The notes: a model not told the origin generated them from the sequence alone. A stretch of DNA of 64,000 bases from Mycolicibacterium iranicum (GCF_001650495.1 NZ_LWCS01000098.1:62001-126000), one strand, 5' to 3'; shown: positions 37,714-47,707, numbered from the stretch's first letter. Made by a program: numbers and translations.

Positions 37714-38294
37714 ACCCGCGCCCGCCCGCGCGGCATGGAGCGCATCACCATCGCCACCTGGATCAGATACAGCACGCCCGACCACAGATACATCGCCATG
37801 CCCCAGATGAGAAAGCCCCAGCCGATCGCCAGCACGACGCGGCTCCACTGCCCGTCGAACTGGCCGAGGAGCACCAGCGGCAGGCCGGACATCAGCGCGA
37901 ACGTGGCGGCCTTACCGATGTAGGTGACAGGCAGCGCGGACAGCCCGCGGCTGCGCAGCAGCGGCAGCGTGCCCGCCAGCACGACGTCGCGGCCGAGCAA
38001 CAGCGCGACGACCCACCACGGAAGGACGTGGGCGAGGGCCATGCTGACGGGGACGACCACCATGTAGATGCGATCCACCGCGGGGTCGAGCAATTCCCCC
38101 AGCCGCGACGACTGATTGTCGTAAAGCCGGGCGATCTTGCCGTCGGCCCAGTCGGAGGCGCCGCTGAACATCAGGATGGTGACGGCCCAACCGGTAGCGC
38201 CGGCGACGAGGAGCAGGTACAGGAAGACAGGGACAAGGACGAGCCGGATCACCGACAGCACGTTGGGAACCGTCAGCACGCGGTCGCCTGCCAT
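37710..38294 (-). CDS. pgsA2: CDP-alcohol phosphatidyltransferase, PgsA2-like
   Basis: A 194-residue integral membrane enzyme. The CDP-alcohol phosphatidyltransferase signature is complete: [10 protein letters not shown] followed by GELLDPAVD, that is DxxDGxxAR x8 GxxxDxxxD. Four to five hydrophobic helices follow. It would move a phosphatidyl group from CDP-diacylglycerol to an alcohol; in mycobacteria PgsA2 (Rv1822) is a paralogue of phosphatidylglycerophosphate synthase, and its exact acceptor is not settled. It starts 9 bp after the secA2 stop and overlaps the next gene, so the operon runs secA2-pgsA2-DUF881-sbp-DUF881-gcvH. Confidence 0.92.
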   Translation of the reverse strand: MAGDRVLTVPNVLSVIRLVLVPVFLYLLLVAGATGWAVTILMFSGASDWADGKIARLYDNQSSRLGELLDPAVDRIYMVVVPVSMALAHVLPWWVVALLLGRDVVLAGTLPLLRSRGLSALPVTYIGKAATFALMSGLPLVLLGQFDGQWSRVVLAIGWGFLIWGMAMYLWSGVLYLIQVAMVMRSMPRGRARV

Positions 38295-38303
38295 GGCGTA
38301 AAC

Positions 38304-40670
38304 CTAGCGGAACACCCCGGGCAGGCTCAGCGCGGACAACGTGTCGTCAGCCAACGGATTGTCGTGGACCATGTACGTCCACGTGGAGGTCGGACGGGCC
38401 AGTTTGGACAGATCCACACCGGGTTCGTCCTCGATCGACGGCGCCGTGTCGAACGTCTGCTGGGCGGCCTCGATGGCGTCGGCGGCCAGCGAGGCGAACG
38501 CGTCGACGGCCATCCGGTGGAACTCGTCGAGCGGGTTCTGCCTGCCGAGTGCCCGCAGGTGGATGCTCTCCCGGATGTCGGAAAGGAATGCCAGGTGGTC
38601 GGCCCACCCCCGGTCGAGGTGGTAGAGCATGATCAGCCGGCAGATCTTCTCCAGCTTGTCCTCTGCTCCCTCCCCCAGCCGCTCGCTGACCTCCTCGTAG
38701 CGCTCCGGCGAGAGCTCACGCAGTTCGTCGCGGGCCGAGGCGGTACGCAGCAGTTTGTCGCGGCGCTCGACGAGGATTGCGCGCTGCTGGGCGATCAGTT
38801 GGTTGTAGCGCCAGGTGTTGGCGTGCACGTCGAGCAGCCGGCCTTCGGCGACGCGCTGGGCGTGCTCCAGAAGGCTGGCCGCCTTCGGGCTGATGATCTT
38901 GCCGTTCTCGTCGCACTCCAGGGGCAGCTTGCTGTCCTCGAGATGGGAGACGACGACGTCGTCTTCCCAGCTGGAGAAGAAGACCGACGAGCCGGGGTCG
39001 CCCTGGCGTCCGGCGCGGCCGCGCAGCTGGTTGTCCAGCCGTTCGGTGTTGTGGCGACCGGTCCCGATCACGTGCAGGCCGCCCAGTTCGGCGACGTCAT
39101 CGTGACCGGTCTCATCCGAGCCGCCCAGCCGAATGTCGGTGCCGCGACCGGCCATCTGCGTGGACACCGTGACCGCCCCGAGCTTGCCGGCCTCGGCGAT
39201 GACCGCGGCTTCTTCAGCGTCGTTCTTGGCGTTGAGCACGACCGCCGGGACACCCCGTTTGACCAGCTTCTCGTGCAGCTCTTCGGATTCGGCGACGTCC
39301 CGGGTGCCGACGAGCACGGGCTGGCCGGTTTCATGGACCTCGGCGATGTGCTCGAGGATGGCCTCGGTCTTGGCGGCGATGGTCACGTAGACGCGGTCGG
39401 TCTCGTCTTCGCGGACGTTGGGCTTGTTCGGTGGAATCGGCGACACACCGAGCTTGTAGAACTGGCGCAGCTGCTCACCGGCGGCCAGCGCGGTCCCCGT
39501 CATCCCGCAGACCTTCGGGTAGCGGTTGATCAGCGCCTGCACGGTGATGGTGTCGAGAACCTCACCGGTCTCGGTGGTCTCGATGCCTTCCTTGGCCTCG
39601 ACGGCGGCCTGCAGTCCGTCGGGCCAGCGCTGCAGCGTGGCGATGCGCCCGCGGGAGGCGTTGATGAGGTGCACGGCGTTGTCACGGACGATGTAGTGGA
39701 CGTCGCGTTGCAGCAGCACGTGGGCGTGCAGCGCGACGTTGATCTCGGTCAGCGTGGTGGCGACATGCTCCTCGGAGTAGAGGTCGATGCCGCCCAGGGC
39801 CGCCTCCACCTTGCGGGCGCCTGCCTCGGTCAGATGCACGTTGCGACTGTCGTTGTCGGTGGCGAAGTCGGTGTTCTCGTCGAGCTCGCCGACGAGCCGG
39901 ATCAGTTCCAGCCGGGGGGTCTCCCGGTGGCTGGTGCCTGCCAGCACCAGCGGCACAAGAGCCTCGTCGACGAGCACGGAGTCGGCTTCGTCGATCAGCG
40001 CGACGTCGGGATTAGGAGAGACGAGGTCGTCGACGTCGGTGACGAGCTGATCGCGCAGCACGTCGAAGCCGATCTCGTTGACAGAGGCATAGGTGATGTC
40101 GCACGTGTAGGCCTCGCGCCGCTCGGCCGCGGTGGAGTCGGCGGTGATCCATCCGATGGTCAGCCCCATCGCCTCGATCAGTGGACCCATCCATTCGGCG
40201 TCGCGGCGGGCCAGGTAGTCGTTGATCGTGATGACGTGCACGTTGCGACCGGCCAACGCGTAGCCGGCGGCCGCGATAGCACCCGCGAGCGTCTTGCCCT
40301 CACCGGTGGCCATCTCGACAACGTCGCCGGCCAGCATCCGCAGCGCGCCCTGCAGCTGAACATCGAAGGGACGAAGCCCCGTGGTCCTTTCCGCGGCTTC
40401 CCGAGCGATGGCCAGGAACTGCGGGGTGTCTGCCGAGTCCGCGAAGTCCTGGAGGTCGAGAAGTTTGGCGGCCTTGCGCAGCTGCTCGTCGTCGAGTTGC
40501 GCGGCTTTCGTGTCGAATTCCGCCGCCTTGGTGACCTGATCCATCGACCGTGACTGGTCTTTGTCGGTGCTGGCACCGAGGAGCTTCCAGAACCGCCCGG
40601 ACAGCCGGCCGGTCTTCGCCGCCGTTTTTTCCGCCGGTTTCGAGGACGTCTTCGCAGAGGTTCGAGCCAC
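38304..40670 (-). CDS. secA2: Accessory preprotein translocase ATPase SecA2
   Basis: A 788-residue SecA-family motor. It carries [11 protein letters not shown] (Walker A, near 124), [13 protein letters not shown] (DEAD box), the MTGTA motif and [11 protein letters not shown] (motif VI region). It lacks the C-terminal zinc-binding tail of housekeeping SecA and is shorter, both typical of SecA2. SecA2 exports a small set of proteins in mycobacteria. The GTG at 40670 starts a Lys/Thr-rich N-terminus leading to [14 protein letters not shown], which aligns with known SecA2. The frame open to 40799 is not supported. No clear RBS is seen; a TACCGT just upstream could support a near-leaderless message. 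Confidence 0.93.
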   Translation of the reverse strand: MARTSAKTSSKPAEKTAAKTGRLSGRFWKLLGASTDKDQSRSMDQVTKAAEFDTKAAQLDDEQLRKAAKLLDLQDFADSADTPQFLAIAREAAERTTGLRPFDVQLQGALRMLAGDVVEMATGEGKTLAGAIAAAGYALAGRNVHVITINDYLARRDAEWMGPLIEAMGLTIGWITADSTAAERREAYTCDITYASVNEIGFDVLRDQLVTDVDDLVSPNPDVALIDEADSVLVDEALVPLVLAGTSHRETPRLELIRLVGELDENTDFATDNDSRNVHLTEAGARKVEAALGGIDLYSEEHVATTLTEINVALHAHVLLQRDVHYIVRDNAVHLINASRGRIATLQRWPDGLQAAVEAKEGIETTETGEVLDTITVQALINRYPKVCGMTGTALAAGEQLRQFYKLGVSPIPPNKPNVREDETDRVYVTIAAKTEAILEHIAEVHETGQPVLVGTRDVAESEELHEKLVKRGVPAVVLNAKNDAEEAAVIAEAGKLGAVTVSTQMAGRGTDIRLGGSDETGHDDVAELGGLHVIGTGRHNTERLDNQLRGRAGRQGDPGSSVFFSSWEDDVVVSHLEDSKLPLECDENGKIISPKAASLLEHAQRVAEGRLLDVHANTWRYNQLIAQQRAILVERRDKLLRTASARDELRELSPERYEEVSERLGEGAEDKLEKICRLIMLYHLDRGWADHLAFLSDIRESIHLRALGRQNPLDEFHRMAVDAFASLAADAIEAAQQTFDTAPSIEDEPGVDLSKLARPTSTWTYMVHDNPLADDTLSALSLPGVFR

Positions 40671-40734
40671 ACGATCACGGTACGCGGCCCCACAACCCGG
40701 GCCGAGCGCACCACAATTCTGCGGTGATGTCCTC

Positions 40735-40979
40735 CAACGTCGACGTTTCGGCGGCTCTTCACCCTGTTCAGCGCTCGCGAGCACACCCTGCTGCTGCACG
40801 CGGGCGATGACGATGGCGGTCCGCTGGAAGCGACCGCATCAGCAGCGGTGCGGGCGGCGCACGGACTGCTCGACGTCTACGTGATCGCGGCGCCGGAAAC
40901 TGACGTGAGTGGCCTACGCGCAGCGCGGCGAGGTGGACACCCAGCGCTTAATTGACGCACTGGGCAGCACGTTTGCGTG
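40735..40979 (+). pseudogene. Decayed C-terminal fragment of an FAD aromatic monooxygenase
   Basis: One plus-strand frame reads [20 protein letters not shown], then AVRAAHGLLDVYVIAAPETDVSG before running out at a stop. A neighbouring frame continues YAQRGEVDTQRLIDALGSTFA to a TGA at about 40979. The first part recalls the thioredoxin-like C-terminal region of phenol-hydroxylase/TfdB-type flavin monooxygenases, and the second resembles their last residues with the middle (RPDGYxGYR) deleted. No start codon, FAD domain or intact frame exists. It fills most of the 376-bp gap between secA2 and the first ABC gene; the rest holds only the RBS (GGGAGG) of that gene. Confidence 0.45.
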
Positions 40980-41046
40980 ACCAGAACGGCCCTCGGCTGG
41001 TGAACCTGCGGTAACTTCGGATCGCGCGGAGGGGAGGTCGCCCAGT

Positions 41047-42945
41047 GTGGAGACGGTGAACGCTCAGACGTTCCAGGCGACGCTCGATTGGGGAGGTGAG
41101 TTCCTCAATTCTCTGCGATGGGTGGCTACAACGTTCGTCCTGACGGCGTTGTGCCTGCTGGTGATCCTGGTCGCATTGGCGCGATTCACCGAGTGGGGCC
41201 GTCAGTTCTGGCGCGTGACAGGCGATTACTTCCGCGGTAGGAAAAGCTCGACCGTGTGGGTCATGTTCGCGGTGCTGTTGCTGCTGGTGATCATCTCGGT
41301 CCGCATCAACGTCTTGCTGACCTACTACGTCAACGACCTCTTCACGTCGCTGCAGGTCGCCTTCCAGGGCGGGATGTCCAGCGGCGTCGCCGGCTTCTGG
41401 GCGTCGATGCGCGTGTTCGCGGTGCTCGCGGTGTGCTTCGTCGTGCGTCTGCTGGTCGACATGTACCTCACGCAGCGTTTTATGATGCGGTGGCGAGTGT
41501 GGTTGAGCCGCCGCTTTGTCGATGACTGGCTCGGCGACCTCTCGTACTACCGCGCCCAGTTCGCGGGCAGGCCCATCGACAACCCCGACCAGCGGATCCA
41601 ACAGGACGTCGACGTGTTCACCACGGGCGTCGGGGGTTACCCCAACAACCCGATCTACAACTCGAGCAACACGCTGCTGTTCGGCGCTGTAGAGGCGGTG
41701 CTGTCGGTGCTGTCCTTCGGGCCGATCCTGTGGAGGTTGTCTGAACCGGTGACCATCGGCGGTCTGACGCTGCCGCGCGCGCTGTTCTGGATCGTGGTCG
41801 TCTACGTGCTCGTCGCGACGATCGTGGCGTTCGTCATCGGCCGGCCGCTGATCCGGCTGAGCTACCTGAATGAGTTGCGCAACGCGGGCTTTCGCTACGC
41901 ACTGGTGCGGGTCCGCGACGCGGGAGCCGCCATCGGCCTCTACCGGGGTGAGCCCGCCGAACGCACCGTGCTCAAGGGCCGCCTCGATTCGGTGATGGAC
42001 AACTACCGCAATTGGCTGCACCGCATGATGCTGTACTTCGGCTGGAACGTCTCGGTCAGCCAGACGATCAATCCGCTGCCCTGGCTCGTGCAGGCGCAGG
42101 GCCTGTTCGCGCAACGGATCACGTTCGGAGACGTCTGGCAATCCTCGAACGCCTTCGGCGCCATCCACGACTCCCTGTCCTTCTTCCGCAACGCCTACGA
42201 CCAGTTCGCCAGTTACCGCGCGGCGATCATCCGGCTCGACGGACTCGTCGACCAGAACACCCGCGCCGGCGCGTTCACCGCGGTGCGGACCCAGGACTCC
42301 GACGACGGCGCCTTCGTCGTCGACGGCGTCGAGGTACGCAAGCCGGACGGCTCCCCCTTGGTGCACGAGCTGGATCTGCAGGTGAAACCCGGTGAGGGAC
42401 TTGTGATCACGGGGTCGTCGGGAATCGGCAAATCGGTGCTCGTACAGAGCCTTGCCGGGATGTGGCCGTACGCCTCGGGCCAGGTGCGGTTACCCGACGG
42501 ACGGGACGAGGCCATGTTCGTCCCGCAGTTGCCGTACTTCCCCGTCGGTGACTTGCGCACCGTGGTGTCCTACCCGCAACGGCCCGGTGCCATCCAGGAC
42601 ACCGTGATCCAGCAGGCGCTGCTCGATGTGGCGCTGCCGAATCTGGTGATCCGTCTCAATGACGACCAGGACTGGGCGAAGGTGCTTTCCGTCGGCGAGC
42701 AGCAGCGCGTCGCGTTTGCCCGAATCCTGGTGAGCAGACCCAAGATCGTGTTCCTCGACGAGTCGACGTCGGCCATGGATGAGGGCCTCGAGCTCATGCT
42801 CTACGAGGTGCTGCGCACCCAGCTGCCCGACACCATCCTCGTCAGCGTGAGCCACCGTCAGTCGGTCCAGCCGTTCCACACCAGCAAGCTCGAGCTGGTC
42901 GGTGGCGGGCGATGGCGGCTGGAGCGACTCGGCCTGCCGGCATAG
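41047..42945 (+). CDS. SbmA/BacA-type ABC transporter, first copy
   Basis: A 632-residue fused membrane/ATPase protein of the SbmA/BacA group. The N-terminal part has about six transmembrane helices (20-340) with the family motif [14 protein letters not shown]. The C-terminal ATPase has Walker A GSSGIGKSVL (near 460), signature [13 protein letters not shown], Walker B KIVFLDEST and a switch His (SVSHR). Its M. tuberculosis relative Rv1819c imports hydrophilic compounds including vitamin B12 and antimicrobial peptides. It is about as long as Rv1819c (639), but the second copy downstream is closer in motif detail. The GTG start has GGGAGG 7 nt upstream. The two genes are 45 bp apart and probably co-transcribed. 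Confidence 0.88.
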   Translation: METVNAQTFQATLDWGGEFLNSLRWVATTFVLTALCLLVILVALARFTEWGRQFWRVTGDYFRGRKSSTVWVMFAVLLLLVIISVRINVLLTYYVNDLFTSLQVAFQGGMSSGVAGFWASMRVFAVLAVCFVVRLLVDMYLTQRFMMRWRVWLSRRFVDDWLGDLSYYRAQFAGRPIDNPDQRIQQDVDVFTTGVGGYPNNPIYNSSNTLLFGAVEAVLSVLSFGPILWRLSEPVTIGGLTLPRALFWIVVVYVLVATIVAFVIGRPLIRLSYLNELRNAGFRYALVRVRDAGAAIGLYRGEPAERTVLKGRLDSVMDNYRNWLHRMMLYFGWNVSVSQTINPLPWLVQAQGLFAQRITFGDVWQSSNAFGAIHDSLSFFRNAYDQFASYRAAIIRLDGLVDQNTRAGAFTAVRTQDSDDGAFVVDGVEVRKPDGSPLVHELDLQVKPGEGLVITGSSGIGKSVLVQSLAGMWPYASGQVRLPDGRDEAMFVPQLPYFPVGDLRTVVSYPQRPGAIQDTVIQQALLDVALPNLVIRLNDDQDWAKVLSVGEQQRVAFARILVSRPKIVFLDESTSAMDEGLELMLYEVLRTQLPDTILVSVSHRQSVQPFHTSKLELVGGGRWRLERLGLPA

Positions 42946-42990
42946 CCCCTACGCCACGCTGCGGCCAGGCCGGCGCGGTACCTTGCCCGG

Positions 42991-44904
42991 GTGGATACCT
43001 TCACACCGACCCTGGACTGGGGTAACGAGCTCTGGATCTCCCTGTGGTGGATCGCCAAAGCATGGGTGATCGCCGCGGTGGCCACCATGGTGGCCCTGGT
43101 CCTGATCGCCAAGTTCACCGTCTGGGGCAGGCAGTTCTGGCGGGTCACCCGCGGTTACTTCGTCGGCCCCGACAGCATCATCGTCTGGGCGTGGCTGGCG
43201 GGTCTGCTGCTGTCGGTGATGATCGGGGTGCGGCTCTCGGTGCTGTTCACCTACCAGGGCAGCGACATGTCGACCAGCTTCCAGGTGGTCGCCGGCGGCC
43301 TGCTCAGCGGCGACGACGCGGTGCGGCAGTCCGGTGGCGACGGTTTCTGGATGTCGTTGGGCATCTTCGGCATCCTCGCCGTGGTCAACATCGCGCAGGT
43401 GATGCTCGACCTTTATCTCGCCCAGCGGTTCATGCTGCGGTGGCGCGCATGGCTCACCGACGAGCTGACCGGAAACTGGTTGGACGGCAAGGCGTTCTAC
43501 CGCGCCCGCTTCATTGATGACACGATCGACAACCCCGATCAGCGCATCCAGGCCGACATCGACATCTTTACTGCCGGCGTCAGCTCGCTGCCGAACACGC
43601 CGGCCAATGTCTCGACATCGACGCTGCTGTTCGGGGCGGTGTCCTCGATCGCGTCGATGGTGTCGTTCACGACGATCCTGTGGGACCTGTCCGGGCCGGT
43701 AGACCTCCCGTTCGTGAACTTCGCGCTGCCGAAGGCGATGTTCGTGATCGGTATCGTCTACGTCCTGTTTGCGACCGTCATCGCGTTCTGGATCGGCCGG
43801 CCGATCATCCGGCTGTCGTTCAACAACGAACGGTTCAACGCCGCGTTCCGCTACGCCCTGGTGCGGCTTCGCGACTCATCGGAGGCCGTTGCGTTCTACC
43901 GCGGCGAGGTCGCCGAGCGGTCCGGCCTGCGCCGCCGGTTCGCGCCGGTGGTGACCAACTACAAGAAGTATGTCAACCGGATGACGGGTTTCTTCGGCTG
44001 GAACATCTCGATCTCGCAGGCGCAGGAGCTCATCCCCTACGTCGTGCAGTTCAACCGGTTCTTCAGCGGCGAGATCACGCTGGGTCAGCTGTCGCAGACG
44101 GCGGCAGCGTTCCGAGAGATCCTCGGTGGTCTGTCCTTCTTCCGTAATGCTTATGACAACTTCGCGGGGTACCGCGCCGCGATCATCCGTCTGCATGGCC
44201 TGGTCGTCGCCAACGATGAGGGTCGCGAGCTGCCGACGCTGGCCGTGCAGCCCAGCACGGGCGGCGCCATCGAATTCGACGACGTCGAGGTTCGCAAGCC
44301 TGACGGCACTCGGCTGATCGATCCGATCGATCTGCGTCTGGAGGCCGGCGACACGCTCGCCATCACCGGTGTCTCGGGCACCGGAAAGACGACACTGCTG
44401 CGCAGTCTGGCGCAGCTGTGGCCGTACACCACCGGCACGCTGCGGTGCCCCGCCGGGCCCAACGAGACGATGTTCCTGTCCCAGATGCCGTATGTGCCGC
44501 TGGGTGATCTGCGGACGGTGCTGTCGTATCCGCGCCAGTCCGGTGACATCTCCGACGACGAGCTCAGATCCGTGCTGACGAAGGTCGCGCTGCCGCATCT
44601 GGTGGACCGCCTCGACGAGGAGCAGGACTGGGCCAAGGTGCTGTCCCCCGGCGAGCAGCAGCGCGTGGCGTTTGCGCGGATCCTGCTGACCAGACCGAAG
44701 GCCGCCTTCCTCGATGAGGCGACCTCGGCGCTCGACGTCGGCCTGGAGGCGATGCTCTACGGGCTGGTCCGCGAAAACCTTCCGGACACGATCCTGATCA
44801 GCGTCGCCCACCGCGGCACCGTGATCAGGCAGTGCGAGAAGGAGCTGGCGCTGCTTGGCGGAGGCGAGTGGCGGTACGGGCTGCGCGGGGCGGATTCGCC
44901 CTAG
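42991..44904 (+). CDS. bacA: SbmA/BacA-type ABC transporter, Rv1819c-like
   Basis: A 637-residue paralogue of the previous product. Membrane part about 20-345 with the sequences [19 protein letters not shown] and [17 protein letters not shown]. ATPase with Walker [12 protein letters not shown] (near 465), [20 protein letters not shown], signature [17 protein letters not shown], Walker [10 protein letters not shown] and SVAHRG. The motifs and length match M. tuberculosis Rv1819c (BacA), which lies at the same place near secA2. A homodimeric importer in the inner membrane is expected. The start GTG at 42991 has only a weak RBS; no better in-frame start precedes the conserved LDWGNELW segment. 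A GC-rich hairpin follows the stop. Confidence 0.9.
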   Translation: MDTFTPTLDWGNELWISLWWIAKAWVIAAVATMVALVLIAKFTVWGRQFWRVTRGYFVGPDSIIVWAWLAGLLLSVMIGVRLSVLFTYQGSDMSTSFQVVAGGLLSGDDAVRQSGGDGFWMSLGIFGILAVVNIAQVMLDLYLAQRFMLRWRAWLTDELTGNWLDGKAFYRARFIDDTIDNPDQRIQADIDIFTAGVSSLPNTPANVSTSTLLFGAVSSIASMVSFTTILWDLSGPVDLPFVNFALPKAMFVIGIVYVLFATVIAFWIGRPIIRLSFNNERFNAAFRYALVRLRDSSEAVAFYRGEVAERSGLRRRFAPVVTNYKKYVNRMTGFFGWNISISQAQELIPYVVQFNRFFSGEITLGQLSQTAAAFREILGGLSFFRNAYDNFAGYRAAIIRLHGLVVANDEGRELPTLAVQPSTGGAIEFDDVEVRKPDGTRLIDPIDLRLEAGDTLAITGVSGTGKTTLLRSLAQLWPYTTGTLRCPAGPNETMFLSQMPYVPLGDLRTVLSYPRQSGDISDDELRSVLTKVALPHLVDRLDEEQDWAKVLSPGEQQRVAFARILLTRPKAAFLDEATSALDVGLEAMLYGLVRENLPDTILISVAHRGTVIRQCEKELALLGGGEWRYGLRGADSP

Positions 44905-44914
44905 CTCTTTGCGC

Positions 44915-44932
44915 ACGGCCCGGCGCGGCCGT
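44915..44932. terminator. GC-rich hairpin between convergent genes
   Basis: ACGGCC and GGCCGT arms around a 6-nt loop, in the 36-bp gap between the convergent BacA-like and flavoprotein genes. No U tract, so it would be of the I-shaped kind common in mycobacteria, working for both strands. Confidence 0.5.
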
Positions 44933-44940
44933 CGCCGCCG

Positions 44941-46449
44941 TCAGGACGCGGCGCCGGTCTGCGCCGCCGCGAGGCGCGCCGCGTGCTCCCCCGCCCGTCT
45001 GCCGAAGAACGAACCCTCGCCGAGCTGGGTGCCGCTGGCGTAACCCTTGCCGTCCTGGGCGATATTGCACGCGCACGCCCCGGCCGCGTACAGGCCGGGC
45101 ACCGGGCTGCCGTTCTCGCGCAGCACCTCGCCGTCGATCGATACGGTGAGCCCGCCCATCGTGAATCCGGAGTACATCGCCCGGCCCAACGAGAGGTCGA
45201 ACACCGCCCACGGTCCGTTGTCCTGTGGCGCAACGTATTCCGGCTGCTTATGGAAATCGGGGTCCGAACCTTTGGCGGCGTTGGCGTTGTAGTGTTCCAG
45301 CGTTGCGGCGAAATTGCCCGGCGGGATGCCGAGCTCAGCCTCCAGTTCCTCGATCGTCTCGAAACCGTCGAGGAACTTGATCAGCGGCATCTCCGGCATC
45401 TCGGTGTGCGCCTCGTCGACGATCAGATAGGCCGTCTGCTCGGGTTGTTCGAGTACGAAGGCCGACGTGCGCGCATGGTAGGAGTCCTCGGCGACGAAGC
45501 GCTTGCCGTCCTTGTTCACGATGAGGCCGGTGAGCAGGATCTCCGGCGGGTAGGCCGCGGCGGTGATGAACAATTGGTCCATATTGGCGGCGACACCGCC
45601 TGCAGACACTCCGAGTCCGATGCCCACCCCGTCGTCGTTGGGATTGCCAAGGATGTAGGGGGCCACGGTGCCGTGATGCTTGGTCTTGCGTTCCTGCCCG
45701 AGTGCCGGGGTGTACTCGGCGACCATCTCGGGGTTCATGGCGAAGCCGCCCGCGGCGATGACGACCGACTTCGCTTTGACGTCACCGGTTTCGGTGAAAT
45801 GTTTCCACCGCACACCTGCGACGGCTCCGTCGTCGTCGAGGACGAGCGCTGCGGCTCCGGTCTCGTAGCGGATCTGCACGCCGAGGTCGGCGGCGCGCTT
45901 GACGAGCAGGTCGATGACCATGGCGGCGCCGCCGAGCTCGCCGGGAACGGGCACGGAGTGACCGCGCGGCGCCGGTTTGGCCTGCTCGCAGAACGGCCAG
46001 ACTTTCTCGTTGCCGGTGTAGGACAACCCTTCGGTGCCCGGCGGCACCACGACCTTGCCCGGGTAGTAGCTGCGCTCGAATTGAAAGCCAAGCGACTCAA
46101 GCCAATTGAAGTGCTCGACGCTGCCTTCGCAGTAGGCGCGGATCTTGTCGTGCTCGGGGTTGCGGGACTGGGTGACGAGGTAGCGGTACATCTCCTCGGC
46201 AGAGTCCTCGTGGCCCGTGGCCTGCTGGACGGCGGTGCCGCCGCCGAGATAGAAGTGGCCGCCGGCCATCGACGTCGTGCCGCCCGCGGCGGCGGCCTTT
46301 TCCAGAACGAGGACGCGGGCACCGGCCGCGGCCGCGCTGACAGCGGCGCACCCGCCGGCGATACCGAACCCGAGGACGACGACGTCGGCCTCATCCGACC
46401 AGGCGGCGACGTCGTCGGCGCGCACCGTATCGGGGATGTTGATGCTCAA
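44941..46449 (-). CDS. FAD-dependent oxidoreductase, Rv1817-like (FrdA/KstD superfamily)
   Basis: A 502-residue flavoprotein of the fumarate reductase/3-ketosteroid-dehydrogenase superfamily. The Rossmann motif VVVLGFGIAGGCAA is near residue 23, a second FAD contact EKAAAAGGTTSMAGG near 50, and GLYAAGACACNIAQDGKGYASGTQLGEG near the C-terminus. Substrate is unknown. It corresponds in place to Rv1817. The TTG start overlaps the VOC stop codon and has GAGGAG 5 nt upstream, so the two are translationally coupled. A KstR-type box upstream of the pair points to sterol metabolism. The frame continuing to 46659 is a shadow of the VOC gene. Confidence 0.87.
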   Translation of the reverse strand: MSINIPDTVRADDVAAWSDEADVVVLGFGIAGGCAAVSAAAAGARVLVLEKAAAAGGTTSMAGGHFYLGGGTAVQQATGHEDSAEEMYRYLVTQSRNPEHDKIRAYCEGSVEHFNWLESLGFQFERSYYPGKVVVPPGTEGLSYTGNEKVWPFCEQAKPAPRGHSVPVPGELGGAAMVIDLLVKRAADLGVQIRYETGAAALVLDDDGAVAGVRWKHFTETGDVKAKSVVIAAGGFAMNPEMVAEYTPALGQERKTKHHGTVAPYILGNPNDDGVGIGLGVSAGGVAANMDQLFITAAAYPPEILLTGLIVNKDGKRFVAEDSYHARTSAFVLEQPEQTAYLIVDEAHTEMPEMPLIKFLDGFETIEELEAELGIPPGNFAATLEHYNANAAKGSDPDFHKQPEYVAPQDNGPWAVFDLSLGRAMYSGFTMGGLTVSIDGEVLRENGSPVPGLYAAGACACNIAQDGKGYASGTQLGEGSFFGRRAGEHAARLAAAQTGAAS

Positions 46450-46940
46450 TTCTGCTCCTCTTTGATGTGGCTGAAGAACGCGTGGATCTCCGGTGGTACG
46501 TAGGCGAATTCGACGAAGGGCACGCCCGCCTGCTCGGCGCAGACATAAGCGAATCGCATACCGCCGGGCATGGCGCCGGCCATGACGACGGGTGTGCCGT
46601 CGCGTTCGGCGGCGGCGACGGCCGCCTCGAAGCTGTCGGAGTCGGGAGCCGCCATGCACACATGGTGTAGGCCGGCGCCGCAGCGGTCGAGGAACTCGGT
46701 GTAGATGCTGGGCCCCTGCACCGGGGCGATCACTTCGAGCTGGGTGTCACCGGCGTAGCTCAGCGAGATGTCGGCGACGAAATCCGCGGGTTCGCCGCGG
46801 TAGGTGCACGCATCGGGGCCGAAGTGCACATTGGGCATGCGGATCCACTTCTTGGCCCCCAGCAGCGCCGTCAGTGTGGCCTCGGTGGCGGCGAGGTCGC
46901 GGGTCACCCAGGCAATCTGGACAGGTGTCTGGTCAAGCAT
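46446..46940 (-). CDS. VOC-superfamily (glyoxalase-fold) protein
   Basis: A 164-residue protein of the vicinal-oxygen-chelate fold with two beta-alpha-beta-beta-beta repeats (QIAWVTRDLAATEATLTALLG and GLHHVCMAAPDSDSFEAAVAAA). Candidate metal ligands are His in HHVCMA and Glu in FVEFAYV. Members include glyoxalases, epimerases and ring-cleavage enzymes; this one is not assignable. It overlaps the flavoprotein gene downstream, so they probably act in one pathway. I chose the ATG at 46940 because a TATTCT -10 ends 7 nt upstream, which would give a leaderless message. A GTG at 46970 is the alternative. Confidence 0.8.
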   Translation of the reverse strand: MLDQTPVQIAWVTRDLAATEATLTALLGAKKWIRMPNVHFGPDACTYRGEPADFVADISLSYAGDTQLEVIAPVQGPSIYTEFLDRCGAGLHHVCMAAPDSDSFEAAVAAAERDGTPVVMAGAMPGGMRFAYVCAEQAGVPFVEFAYVPPEIHAFFSHIKEEQN

Positions 46941-46947
46941 CGAGTCG

Positions 46948-46953
46948 AGAATA
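46948..46953 (-). promoter_or_regulatory. -10 box of the VOC-flavoprotein operon
   Basis: TATTCT (TANNNT) ends 7 nt before the ATG at 46940, so RNA would begin at the A of the start codon. The KstR-type box lies just upstream, over the -35 zone. Confidence 0.5.
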
Positions 46954-46974
46954 TCGCCCTCGGCACGCACAAGC

Positions 46975-46988
46975 TAGAACGTGTTCTA
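46975..46988. promoter_or_regulatory. KstR-type operator
   Basis: TAGAACGTGTTCTA is a perfect 6+2+6 palindrome and matches the KstR consensus TnnAACnnGTTnnA at every fixed position. It sits between the tetR stop and the VOC gene, about 22 bp upstream of the proposed -10, placed to block transcription. KstR represses sterol-catabolism genes in mycobacteria. The local TetR could be an alternative binder. Confidence 0.72.
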
Positions 46989-47019
46989 ATTCCGGGCCCC
47001 GCCGACGCCGACGCCAGGG

Positions 47020-47700
47020 TCACCGAAGCAGGGTTTCGGTCAGGATCGCCATCTGAACGTCGAACACCTGCGCCGGGTCGGTGAAGGTGTCGGCACCGTA
47101 CTGGCCGAAGACTTCCAGGCTGATCGCGCCGACCAGAGTCGCCCACAGGGCCAGGCATTTGCCGACGGCGTCGTCGCTGCCCGGAAAGTCGAATTCGGCG
47201 CGCAGCCTGTCGAAGTCGCTGGAAAGCTGTTGCGAAACGTCCGCTCTCGCGGGAATGGCCTCGCCTGCGGCAATACCTTCGGCGACCACGCCGAAGAGTG
47301 CGCCGACCACCCGGGTGCCCGGTTCGACGGTCTGGTCCCTCGGTGCGTGATACCCGGGGACGGGACTGCCGTACAGAAGTGCCCAGCTCGCCGGATGCCG
47401 CACCGCCCACGACCGGGCCGCATGTGCCATCGCTGCCAGCCGATCACGCCAGCTCCCGGAACACGCGTCGCGGGCGGCTTCGACGGACTCGGCCAGCTCG
47501 GTGTAGGCGTCGACGAGAAGAAGGGTCAGCAGCTCGTCGCGGCTGCCGACGTACCGGTAGACGGCTGACGACACCATGCCCAGGTCCCTGGCGATCGCGC
47601 GCAGCGACAAGCCGACAGCCCCTTCGGTGACGAGTTGTCTGCGGCCGAGCTCGATGATCCGGCGTTCGATCCGATCCCGTGAATCCTGTCGCTTGCCCAC
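47020..47700 (-). CDS. TetR-family regulator, Rv1816-like
   Basis: A 226-residue TetR repressor. The N-terminal HTH (about 10-57) reads IIELGRRQLVTEGAVGLSLRAIARDLGM with the recognition helix before SSAVYRYVGSRDELL. The C-terminal ligand domain begins near 65 and resembles the TetR C-terminal type with WALLYGSPVPGY. It occupies the place of Rv1816. It starts with GTG at 47700, because a longer frame to 47895 runs into the divergent gene. It is divergent from the deazaflavin-oxidoreductase-like gene at 47806; the 105-bp space between holds several inverted repeats that may be its operators. Confidence 0.87.
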   Translation of the reverse strand: MGKRQDSRDRIERRIIELGRRQLVTEGAVGLSLRAIARDLGMVSSAVYRYVGSRDELLTLLLVDAYTELAESVEAARDACSGSWRDRLAAMAHAARSWAVRHPASWALLYGSPVPGYHAPRDQTVEPGTRVVGALFGVVAEGIAAGEAIPARADVSQQLSSDFDRLRAEFDFPGSDDAVGKCLALWATLVGAISLEVFGQYGADTFTDPAQVFDVQMAILTETLLR

Positions 47701-47707
47701 TGCCGCA

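Noticed and set aside
40948-42366. 472-codon minus-strand ORF over the first ABC gene
   Set aside because: It is His/Asp/Arg-rich and antisense to an ABC transporter with every motif intact.
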